64,000 nucleotides of DNA from Forficula auricularia (lineage: Eukaryota; Arthropoda; Insecta; Dermaptera; Forficulidae). Location: positions 13,359,573 through 13,423,572 of the forward strand of contig JALMQS010000225.1 in NCBI GenBank assembly GCA_024734495.1, in the 5' to 3' direction. The position numbers and the translations under genes were made by a program. Under the pieces are notes generated by a model. The model saw nothing but the letters and a program-made list of their open reading frames with translations. It was not told where the DNA came from and did no database searches. This document shows, in pieces, positions 1-12,100 of the stretch (position 1 is the first letter of the stretch; every line of letters begins with the position of its first letter).

Positions 1-30
1 ATTATAATATATATATATATATATATTTAA
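1..30. repeat. AT-dinucleotide run
   Basis: Imperfect (AT)n at the window edge, just past the Nup43 exon 6 donor. Confidence 0.7.
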
Positions 31-41
31 AATTTGCTTAC

Positions 42-161
42 TTTGTGTTTCATTGTGAAGCCGTAAACCTTGAGTTGAAATGGACCAATGCCACATCTCG
101 CCGGAATGCGAGCAACTGAAGAGATTATCCGGTTGATCTGGATGGAATATCAACTCACTCA
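42..161 (-). CDS. Nup43: Nup43 exon 6 (last one visible)
   Basis: 120 nt between acceptor TTTCCAG and donor GTAAGC at 36-41. It reads SELIFHPDQPDNLFSCSHSG then EMWHWSISTQ, matching the HFHPSNPEHLFTCSEDG / LWHWD blade of vertebrate Nup43. One spare base continues into an exon outside the window. Confidence 0.92.
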
Positions 162-3100
162 CTGGAAAGATGGAAAAACAAAAATAATTAAATTAGTAAT
201 TAAAATCTATAACTTACGAATATAAATTATCGATTAGAACTGAAAATTCCAGAGGGGGAAAAAACAACTCTTTTGATATATAAATAAAAATAATCCATTC
301 CATCTATGATCTAGTTCAGTGGTAGTCAACGTGGACCATATCGTCGACGAGTGGGCGATTCAAGCTTTCATGTTGGGCGGTAGGGGTTTTAGCTAATTTT
401 AATAGACTTCAATTGGGGGCATAATATATTTATTTAAATATTCATTTCTTAAGGTAGTTGTTCCGCCAAATGGGTTTTTCTTAGGATTTTTTTGAAATTT
501 AGACAGATTATTATTTAAATATTTCTGCATCGATTGGTGGGAAAACGAAATTTATGAACAATATAGTTATTCAATTCCAAAGATAGAGTTTTTCAGACTC
601 TTATACATTGCACTATACGGGATATCGGAAAGTTTACATACATATTTTATTATAATTAAGAAACCCTTCTTACCATTTTTATAAAAAACTAAACCAACAT
701 TAAACAATAACCAATACATTATTTTAAGACAATTTTGATTCATAGTTACAACACAGTTTATGAGATAATAATGAATAAATAATGAAAAATGTATAAAAAA
801 AATTTACACTAAAAACAATTTGGCAACAGCGCATTTATTTAACCAGGGAAAGATGTATAAAGCGCGCATGCGCTCGATTTTTCAAAATTATAATTTTCAT
901 AAGGTGTAACGTAGGCGTTGATTACATTTGTTAAAAAATAACAAAACGATTTTTATAGAAATAAATCGACCTTTAAAATGTATTTTATCTGTCATTTTAA
1001 TATAAAAATATTCAATCTCTTACAATGGTGCTAGATTTGTCAAATGAACACGGGATTGACTTGTAGTGGTACATAAACAGCAAATAGTTTTGGCCTTATG
1101 AATCCTTATTGTCTGTTCTATATACTTTAGCATTAATTTTTTGCTAGTATTACCTTAAAGGATTATTTATTGGGCACTCTAAAAGAATATGTTAAAGACT
1201 CTCACTTTCTCTAAGGTAGCAAATTGTAATTGATAGTGAGTACTTTCATAAACTATTGTTGAATATTTCCAGTATTATCCAGATAAATGATGTATACAAT
1301 TTTATTTGTGGAGCCATGCGGCTTTGATCTTTTATAATGAATGAGTGAGTGTACATTTATAGGGATTACAATTTACTCGATTTAAATATAAAAATGCTAA
1401 TTATTGTAAATTTCAACAAATTTTTGGATTAATAAAGTTTTTGAGTTTTTTTATTGATAAGTTTTCATTTTTGTGTTTCTGCACGTAAGGCAATTTCTAC
1501 TGCATGAAACTTAGTTTTTTACTGCACGTAAATCCGCTCTCTGGTTATATATAATTTTGTGATAATACTCGTACATAACTCTGTCTGCACTCAATGTATT
1601 GAGTTTGCAAATATTGTAAGAACTAATTTTTTTTATAATTTATTATGTTTTTGTATTTATATTCATCCATTTTATGCTCATTACACCTCATTAGGACTGA
1701 ATATGGCATTATCTAATTAAAACCGAAACTGTTTTCTATAATGGGAGATTTTTATTCGACAGAGGGTTCCTTTACTGGCTGAATCCCTCTCTTTTTTTAA
1801 TTGATAAATTTTGGACAGCCATTTGTCCTTCATCAATCAAGAATTTATTTTAAAATAAACAGAGATAGCCAATGAGTGAAGCCACTTTGGGCTTGATAGC
1901 CCAAGAGCCCACGACGGCCAGACCTTCGTTATTTTATAAAAGCTGAAAGTTTTTCTGTGCATGTCCCCTATACAGGTAAGAACGACCAGCGACTATAGAG
2001 TTTGGGTTGTGGTTACTTTGGCAGGTAACAGGTAATAAAGGTGTATAAAATAGTACTTTAAATTCGTTAAAGTATAAAGCTCAATTTTTTTATATTTTCT
2101 TCGGGATAACTTTAGAAATTTCGTCATCCATTGCCGGACACTTATGATAGTTGCTACCCTCTGCCAGACACCCCTAAACTCAAGCTTGAGTGGTTTGCTA
2201 TAAAAGAGTTTAGTCTTTTTGATTTTAAGTCGATTCTTCCACGTTTTCAGTAGAGGTTGCCATTAATAGTCAAAACAACAAAAATGGAATTCAATAAGGT
2301 TATTCCTCTAGTATTAGATAAGAATCGATGGTTATTTTTGATTTTAAGTCGATTCCTCCATGTCTTCACCAATGGTTATCAATAATAACCGAAATGTCAA
2401 AAATCTATGTAAAAACCATTAAAACTGTCCGCCTATTGAGGTAACATTTTTTTATAGGTCGCCAAGTAACATATATAAAATTTATCTTTTATATTATAAC
2501 GAAAGTATAATTATAATTTATTAAAGTTTAGGGGTGTCTGGCAGGGGGTAGCAACTGTCATAAGTGTCCGGCAATGGATGACGAGATTTCTAAAGTTATC
2601 CTGAAGAAAATATAAAAAAATTGAGCTTTATACTTTAACGAATTTAAAGTACTATTTTATACACCTTTATTACCTGTTATCTGCCAAAGTAACCACAACC
2701 CAAACTCTATAGTCGCTGGTCGTTCTTACCTGTATAGGGGACATGCACAGAAAAACTTTCAGCTTTTATAAAATAACGAAGGTCTGGCCGTCGTGGGCTC
2801 TTGATCTATGAGTTTTTACCAAGTGCAGAATGGGCGCTTAAAAGGGTAATGGGCAGCGCTTGATTGCGGAGATCCCATTCGGAGATAGAGCCATCCTCAC
2901 GCCCTGCCAGGACAAGATGCCTCTGAGTCGGATGATACGTTAAGCAACTCACGCCAATCTGAAACAGAATATTAACATTATTATTATTATATAAAAAAAG
3001 AAGAAATTAAAAGGCCAATTTCAAAGATGTTGTTAGATGTGTTTAATTCAATTAATTTAAGCATCCTTTGATTCGAGCTCATTGGAATTCCGTAATAAAA

Positions 3101-6100
3101 TATCAATGTTAGGTGTCACCTTAGGTTCTGACCTCTCTTGGAATGACCATATTATCTCAGGAGCAAAAGCTGCAGCATGTAAGCTTGGCTTTCTTTTCCG
3201 AACCAAACGATTTTTCACCCCCACTGAACTCCTTATATTATACAAGGCTCAAATTCGCCCCTGTCTTGAATATTGTTCGCATTTGTGGAGAGGGGCCTCC
3301 AAGTATTCTCTTAGTACCTTAGATGCAATTCAGAGGCGAGCTATCAGACTGATAGACGATCCTACATTAACTGACACTCTCGACTCCCTAGCCCATCCTA
3401 GATCTGTCTCCGCCCTTTCCCTTTTTTAAAGATATTACCATGCCTTTTGTTCTGACGAAATAAAATCGATAATCCCACCAAAGGCTTCATTTGCGATTTT
3501 CTAAAATTCAACACCCCTACGCGCTTAAACTAGATATTAATCGAACAAACGCATTCGCCAATTCATTTATCCCTATGACATCTAGAGACTGGAACTCTCT
3601 TCCCCCGACCGTCTTTCCAGCTACTTATAACCTTCAATCTTTCAAGACCAGCATCCACAGATACCTTCGACTGCTATCCAATCCCTAAATCTCCCCTTAT
3701 CTTCACGTTACAAGGGTCCACCACGGACTTCAGAGGTTGTACCTTCTTGGTGCAACTTCTTCTTGTATCAATATCATTATAAAATGCCTTAAGTAGGCTT
3801 ATTTTTGAAAAATTTTATATTAGTGACTTTTTTATTTATCCACCTATTAATATCAATCTTTATATTATTAATATTATATAATTAACAGCTGCGAAGCCCG
3901 CCTTCGGTGGGCATCTTACTGGCCAGGGGGCTTCACCCTCTGGACTTAATTAATACAAAAATTTGAGTGTCTTTTCTTTGAAAAACAGATGGAATTTTTA
4001 AAATTTATATTTTAGTAAAGGATTTAGTAGGTTGTGTCATGTAATTGTTACCAGAAATCATAAACAGAGATAATAGTTATATGAAACCGGAATGACTTTT
4101 TTACAAAAAATAGATTTAGTACCTTTTGGAAATGAGCTTTGCAAATGTTCTAAGAAAATCTTAAGAGAGAGTGGCATCCGAGGAATGAACCGCGACCTAA
4201 TATCGTGTACACCTACTTCAATTTCCACTTTCATTTCCAAGTAGAAGACAATAGATGAAGGGGAATCTGCCAAAATAATTCCAAAGACGTGTACACCTAA
4301 TTGCAATCGCGGTTCACCCCTCGGTGGCATCTATTAGATCCGATGGAATGGATTATTTTTAATTATATGTCAGTAGGGTTGTTTTTCACACCCTCAGTAA
4401 TCGAATCCGAGTGCCAGTAACAACAATCCGGGCCATTTGGCCACCCTGTGAGGTCCGAACCCGGATCTAATAGATGACACTCTCTTATGATTTTCTAAGA
4501 AAATTTAAATGTATTTCTATCAGTAACTTGAAATCCCTCATATTCAAATTGGAAAAAACATTCCAATGACCTTCGAATTTTGAAGAAATTCAAAACATTC
4601 AACAACCTTTATTTAAACTATATGGCATGGCTATGTGTTTAAATTTAGAATCACTAGATCGCGAAATTTTACAAATGAAGATTTAAATCTTTGAGTAAAA
4701 TATTTAACGCGTTTACATATGTCAGAGGGGTTCGCACCTCACAGGGTAGCCAAATGGCCGAATTGCTGTTACTGGCACTCGGGTTCGATTTCCGAGGGGG
4801 TGAAAAACAATGTGACATATAATTAAAAATAATCCATTCCATCGGATCTAATAGATGATACTCTCTTATGATTTTCTAAGAAAATTTAAATCTATTTCTA
4901 TCGGCAATTTGAAATCTCTCATAAACTAAAATGTTATTTATTCGTTTCTGTTAATACCGATCATAAATACCTTCTTTAAGGGGCCTCATGTATTCTAAAG
5001 TGCGATGCCCCTCCCCCCACTTGGCTAAAGATGGCTTTGAGTAACGACCTAAAATTGGGTCTTTGAATTCTTCAAGTAGCTTATCTCCCAAATAGACTAA
5101 CTAAAAAATTATTTAGTTTAAGAAAAAAGTAAGCTCAAATTATAGATAAATAAAGTACAAGTAATAAAAATTGTTCTCCCCCCCCCCCCCCCGACTCTTT
5201 ATCAACTTAGTGAAGACAATTTACATTACACTGCTCAACAAAAAATTTTATCCATAAACCTAACAATGGATACTATACTTACTTCCTGTGGCCGAACAAC
5301 ATTTCCAATGTTTTTACTCCTAACTCTTCAAGATCTCTGGTTACATTATCTATCCACCCATCTTTTTGCCGTGGTCTTCTTCTTATAGGCTTTGCTTAGG
5401 ATATCTTGCTGATAGCTTGTTCTTCATCTGCTCGTACCACGTGACCCACCCAAGCCAACCTTCGTGATCTAGATACTATAGTAGAGTTTTATTCGCTGAT
5501 TCTCATAGTGTTTTTGAATTTTTTACAACAGGTCAGGGTTATGAGATGTTTTTGATCTAAACACCGAAAAAGGTCATTTTGGTCTATTATTGAAAACATA
5601 GATATGAAACAGCAGTATTTAAAGCCAAAATTATTTAAAATAATAGAGATACTTGGTAGGTCCAAAATGTTTAATATTTTTAATCAGCTTGAATTAAAAA
5701 AGGACCTCGGTGAAAAATGTGGTGGAGATTTTGCACTTGTGAGATGTCTAAGATTGAATGTCACCGTTTTCTTATATACTTGGAATTGTAACAGCGAGGT
5801 AAAAAAATATCGTTTAACCTCTTAACAATAATGATTTTTTGTTAAAAGTTTTATTATTTTCAATTGTGTATGGAGATGTTGATCATTACTTTTTTGTTGG
5901 TTGCAGACTGATGATGGCAACGAGTTGTGGCCGAAACTGTTTCGGTTTTTCTGTTTTTAACACACATAAATAGATTTTTTTGTTTAGGTTTAAAATAAGA
6001 GACGTGCAGCTTCAATTTTTTTTCTTTTTATTTATTTCTCAAATTTCACTTTGCGACCAGTGCTATGTGGGTATGACCTGTCAATACCTAGCCCGCCGTA

Positions 6101-9100
6101 TCTCTCAACATAAATATAATGTTGCAAGAGAGGAAAAACACATAGCACTGGCCGCACATGCCCTTGATGAAGGCCATACATTTGACTTTGAAAACACCAA
6201 AATTCTGCACTTTGAAGATAATGTATGGAAAAGGCAGATTTTGGAATCAATGTATATATTTGTAAATAAGACTGTAAATTTTAAGAGAGAATTTAATTGT
6301 ACTATATTGTCATATAGAAACGTGTTAATTGGTAATTAATTTGACGAACCTGATTAAAGGAAAATTAATAAATATTATGTCTATATATAGATATCTCATT
6401 ATATGTAATTTGTCATAATGACCAGTTCATCATCATCATTGAGTATACAGTCCTAAGACTGGTTTGATGCAACAATCCGTCTCCACTCGACTCTTGTCCC
6501 CCGCCAGCTGTTTGACCTCTCTAAATGTCTGGCATCCCATATCCCCAATTATTTGGTTGAAATATTCTAATCTGAGTCTTCCCTCTTCCCCTTTCTCCCC
6601 CCCCTCCAAGATTTCCTAAGCAGTCCCCCATGTCTCAGTGTGTGCCCCATCATCTGACCTCTTCTCTTCTTCAGACTCTTCCACAAGGTTCTTCTTTCTC
6701 CGATTCTTCCAAGAACTTCTTCATTTGTAATTTTATCCATTTGATATTCATCATTCTTCTGTAGCACCACATTTCGAAAGCCTCCAATCTCTTTCTCTCC
6801 GCTTTTCCAATTGTCCAGGTTTCACACCCGTACATGGCTATGCTCCATACATATGTCTTCAATAGCAACTTCCTGTTTTCTGACCAGTTAATGAAAAATA
6901 ATTATAATGATTTACTCTTGAAGCCATTTCTCAATCGACATTTCGTCTTGAAAGAAAAAAGACAATTGAGAAGATTATATCTTTCGACCTTCTTGCGAAC
7001 CCTGTAAAAAGTTTTGTATATATCCTATTTATGTTTCTTGTATATAATTTTAACTAATGACAAGTGTATCAAAAATTTTTTTATATATAAATATTGACTA
7101 ATTCCCGGTAAGCAGAAAAATAAAAATAAAATTGTAATTGATTATGTGCTCGGGTGAGACTGATTTATTGTCATTAATATTGTTTCTATTGTTTAGCTCT
7201 GAAGATGGCCATAACCAATGGCCGAAACGTTAGTGGGAATTGAGAAATAAATAAAAAGAAAAAATTGAAGCTGCACGTCTCTTATTTTAAACCTAAACAA
7301 ATAAATTACTACAGCTATAAAAAAAACCCCTTAATAAAATAAATAATGACATCTCTACCTGTGAAGGGAGGTTTTTTTATTTTTACAGAAGAAATTTCTA
7401 CATCTTTTTGCACGGAGGTCCTTTTTAACTCAACCTGATTAAAATATTTTTATTTCCTTGATAGAAAAAAGATTTCTCTTTGATTTTCAGTTCACTGCTT
7501 GTTTTTAGCTTAATTAGAACTCGAGTTATAACTAAAAAAACCAAGACATTATGTTTTTATCTACGTTTATTATCCTTTATAATCACGTAGTTTTAATTTT
7601 TTGCTTTAAATCGAGTTTTAATCGGGATAAATTCAAGTGGTAATGTGAAAATCAAAAAGGAAGCTGTTTTCTATTACGTCAAGAAAAATATTTTGGATTT
7701 CAAACATTGCTGTTTCATATCCAAAGGGATTCGAAAAATATATCAAAATGGTCTTTTTCGTCGTTTAAACTGTTAAAATCTTAAAACTCTGAACTGTTGT
7801 AAAAAATCGGGAAATTGCATGATAATCAGCGTATAAAACTCTACTGAGATTCCAATGTTAGGTTTACGGATACAAATTTTTGTCGAGCAGTGTTATTAAT
7901 ATCACAGATTTAGAAATATAAAAAGTTATTAAAAATCACCTAAAAAAATCATAAATAGAAAAATAATTTAATTTATTATATTAATTACCTGATCATCATT
8001 TAATACTAGTGTTGATTCTGGCTTCTCTAACGAGCTATTCAAATCCCATACTTTGAGCTGACCCCGAAGGTTGCCCGTTATAATTTGATTATGTTTAGGA
8101 AATGTGACTGTACGTAAAGAACAAGTGTCTGCTTTATCTGAAACAAAAACATCATACACACACAATTAATTCAATTTGAATTATTTTTTATGTAGACTCT
8201 TGAAGGCTTGGAAGTTAATTTTTATTTATTTCAAAGGTATTTACATTTATAAGAAGAAATCAATGGGATTATATGAATGTATATATTAAAATATTTTAAT
8301 GTTTTTTTTTTTTTTTTTTTTAATATATAAAAAGAAAGATAAATATTCTTCAGAAACATGTTTAATTGTTTATTCTGTAGCGTATTCAGCATCTACTTCA
8401 ATTACTGCTTCCCATTTGTTTGGGAGAGTGTCGATTCCACGGGGAAAGAAGTTTCTGTTCTTAGAGGCAATCCATGCTTTAACATCGGTCACCAAGTCAT
8501 CCAAATCGTCGAAAATTTTATTCACCTGCCAGTTTTTCAGCGAGCAATTGACGTGGTAGTCTGTGGGAGCCTCGGTCGGTGCATATGGCGAATGTGGGAG
8601 CAGATCCTATTCCTTATTGGCGATGGATTGCTTGTTTCTTTGCAGCAATTCGGAGAAAATTCGAACGCGATCGGCTTTGTTTTTGTCAGAGAGTTCGTGA
8701 GGGGCCTATCCTGCCAATTTTCATACCTTTCCGAGATTTTTTGAGACAACGCACGATCGATGAGTGGTCAACGTTGAAATTTTCAGCCAGCATTCGAGTT
8801 GTTAGGCTTTCGTCCTCTTGCACAGGCGCTAGTAGGGCCTGATTGACGAAATCCGATGGTCGGCCTCTCTTCCTGGATTGTCCTCCAAGCTGGTATTACC
8901 TGATTTGAAATGTGTAAATTCCGGCATTCTTATTCGCTAATTGTTCCTTCGGCAAAAAGTTCGTTGAGATCGCGAAATGACTGTGCGGCATGGTACCCAA
9001 AATTTTAGATAAATAGTGGAATTCAGAAAAAAAATTTAATTTCAGAAATGATCAAAATTTTAAAGAAAAATTCAATTAATAAAAGGTCTGACATAAATGG

Positions 9101-12100
9101 ACTGTTTTTCTAATATGTATTTATCAGAAATTTTTAATTTTTATTCAATGTAATTTCCAAGACAATCTGTAGCATTGTCTATTTCAAAATATTTATATTT
9201 TCTTAATCATTTTTTTTTAAAGCAACTATTTTTTCTAGAATTTAAACAGAATTTCTCCCGAAATGTTTGGATTTCAAATAAACGTTTCTAGATTGTTTTA
9301 TAAAATATTTGTAAACACAATACAATCAATAGCAGGAAATTGGACAAAATTAAAACACAGTTTTTATTAAACGAGCCAGACGTTTCGTCAATTAATTTTG
9401 ACTTCCTCGCTGGCCCATTTAATCACTCAAAAAAAAAAACAATTTCTCTATTCGACAAAACATCATTAATCTTTCTCGAAATACATTTCTGGCTCCAATT
9501 ATCAACTATCTTGTACTTTTCTTTAAAAAAATTCAACAACAAATAAGAATTTTTTTAATTGTTAAAGAAAAGTACAAGATTGTTGATTAAATGTATTTAA
9601 AAACATTTTGTGTAGGTTCTTGGTGAAACATTTTAAATAAAGTAAAGAATTTTTGTGTGAAACCTAACTAGTAGGTATTTTATATTTTAAAAAGTTTCTA
9701 TAAAAATTTTTCTTTACTTTATATTTAAAAAAGGATTTAAGGTAGTTGCTCCGCCAAATGGGTTTTCTTAAGATTTTTTTTGAAATTTAGAAAGATTATT
9801 ATTTAAATACTTCTGCATTGATTGGTGGCAAAACGAAATTTATGAACAATGTAGTTCCGGAGATATTAAATTCCAATAATCGAGTTTTTCAGACTCTTAT
9901 ACATTGCACTATACGGGATATCGGAAAATTTACATACATATTTAATTATAATTAAGAAACCCTTCTTACCATTTATATAAAAAACTAAACCAACATTAAA
10001 CAATAACCAATACATATTTTAAGACAATTTTGATTCATAGTTACAACACAGTTTCTGAGATAATAATGAATAAATAATGAAAAATGTATAAAAAAATTTA
10101 CACCAAAAACAATTTGGCAACAGCGCATTTATTTAACCAGCGAAAGATGTATAAAGCGTGCATGCGCTCGATTTTTTCAAAATTATAATTTTCATAAGGT
10201 GTAATGTAGGCGTTGATTACATTTGTTTAAAAAAACGATTTTTATAGAAATAAATCGACCTTTAAATGTATTTTATCTGCTATTTTAATATAAAAATATT
10301 CAATCTCTCACAACGGTGGCAAATTTGTCAAACGAGCACGGGATTGGCTAGAATCGGTACATAAACAGCAAAAAGTTTTGGGATTATGAATTCTTATTGT
10401 CTGTTCTATATACTCTAACATTGACTTTTTGCTAGTATTGTCGCGAAACAAATACCTTAAATGGGCCAGACGTTTCGTCAATTTATTTTGGCCCAATTAA
10501 TCACTCTTTGTCAAAAAACAATTTCTCTATTCGACAAAACATCATTAATCTTTTTTAAATAAATTTCTGCTCAATTAATCAACAATCTTGTACTTTTCTT
10601 AAAAAATTCAACAACAAATAAGATTAATTGTTAAAGAAAAGTACAAAATTGTTGATTAATTGGAGCCAGGATTGTATTAAAAAAAATTTGTTAAGGGAGA
10701 ATGGTGTAGGTTCGTGGTGAAACATTTTAAATAAAGTAAAGAATTTTTATGTGAAACCTACCTAGTATTTTAAATTTTGAAAAAGTTTCTAAAAAATTTT
10801 CTTTACTTTATCTTTAAAAAAAGGATTTAATGGTGTTTCGTCGAATTGTGAAATTGTTTTTTGACAAAGAGTGATTAAATGGGCAACTGAGGAAGTAAAA
10901 ATAAATTGACGAAATATCTGGACCATTTAATAAAAACTCTGTGATTTTAATTTTGTCCAATTTCCTGCTATTCTTGTTACAAATTTACTGTGGATGCGAA
11001 TGATACAATACTATCAATATTTTTAAATTATTACAATAACAAATACCTACTTAATGTGTAAACGACTTTCTTTTCTTTAGCAGTGAGTAGAACAATTCGG
11101 CCATCTTCTCCCACGGAGGCAATGTCCCCTTCAAAGCAGGCCAGGCCAGTGCACGGGGCCGAATCGCCACTCTTGAATTGATGGATTTTATCCCACGAAG
11201 CCAACTCTTGAAACGGATTATTTGTGCTCTCGATATTGATACGAAACAATTTCACAGAGCCCGATGAGGAGGAAACCACAAAATTATTCGAATTAATGAA
11301 CTAGAAAAAAAATAATAATAAAGGGGGTTAACATACAGGAAATTTAATTGAAAAGTTTTTGTTTTGCCGAGAGTAGTAGAGTTGTTGATTCACAAAGAGA
11401 AACAAAGAGGTTGTCCTCTGCTTGAAGCATACTCACAAGAATTAGAGATAATTAAAGAAATCGCGGTAAATAATGGGTACGAAGCAAGTCTTATAGACCA
11501 AATGTTAAATAAAAAAATTGAAAAATTAACCCTGGAATCAGTATATTCACAAAAGAATGAAAAAGAAAATCCTAGAATAGTTCTCCCATATTATGGACAA
11601 ATTTCGGAAAAATTAAAACAAAAAAATGAAAAAATGAGGGTTCAAAACAGTATTCAAAACTCCAATTACTCTAGGAAATGATATAGGTTCAAATAAAAAA
11701 GACAAATTACTAAATATAGAAAAAGAAGGGGTTTATAGTTTGAAATGCAAAGATTGCGAAGCAATCTAGGTAGGGAAGACCGAGAGAAATCTGAAAATTC
11801 AATTAAGTAAATGAACACATAAGAGATTTTAAAAATAAAAAGTGCGAAAATTCTTTTGCAGAACATTTAAATTCAAACAATCACTCTTTCCCAGAAGGTA
11901 TTAGATTAATAAAAGGAGAAAAGAACCCAAAATTAATTAGAGCAATCGAATCTTTAGAAATTTTGAAATCATTCAATAGAAATTCAAAACTTTGTTTGAA
12001 CAATCAAATAGAGTTGTCAAATAGTAATCTGCTTAAGATGTTTGCTAACAAATGATAAAAGAAAAAAGAAAAACCTTTCTATTGTCAACCTTTCTCGTTG

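Larger units (their letters stand above)
5878..7310 (+). mobile_element. Penelope-like element copy 1 with inverted ends and two hammerhead-like motifs
   Basis: The ends at about 5985-6035 and 7255-7306 are inverted copies (TTTAGGTTTAAAATAAGAGA). Hammerhead-like cores sit just outside them at 5908-5937 and 7199-7228. Inside are a GIY-YIG remnant and an RTE insertion at 6428-6880. Confidence 0.7.
5228..7893. mobile_element. DNA transposon with long inverted ends, carrying a PLE and two RTE fragments
   Basis: The left end ACACTGCTCAACAAAAAATT and right end mirror each other (ACACTGCTCGACAAAAATT), and the arms continue inward for over 150 bp (5475-5620 against 7690-7860). Family relatives lie at 31220-31692 and 45247-45892, which share an inner palindrome around CTCGAGTTATAA. 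No transposase of its own is visible. Confidence 0.6.

Noticed and set aside
1690..1735. Hammerhead-like CTGAATA...GAAAC
   Set aside because: The core does not match CTGANGA and there is no stem II.
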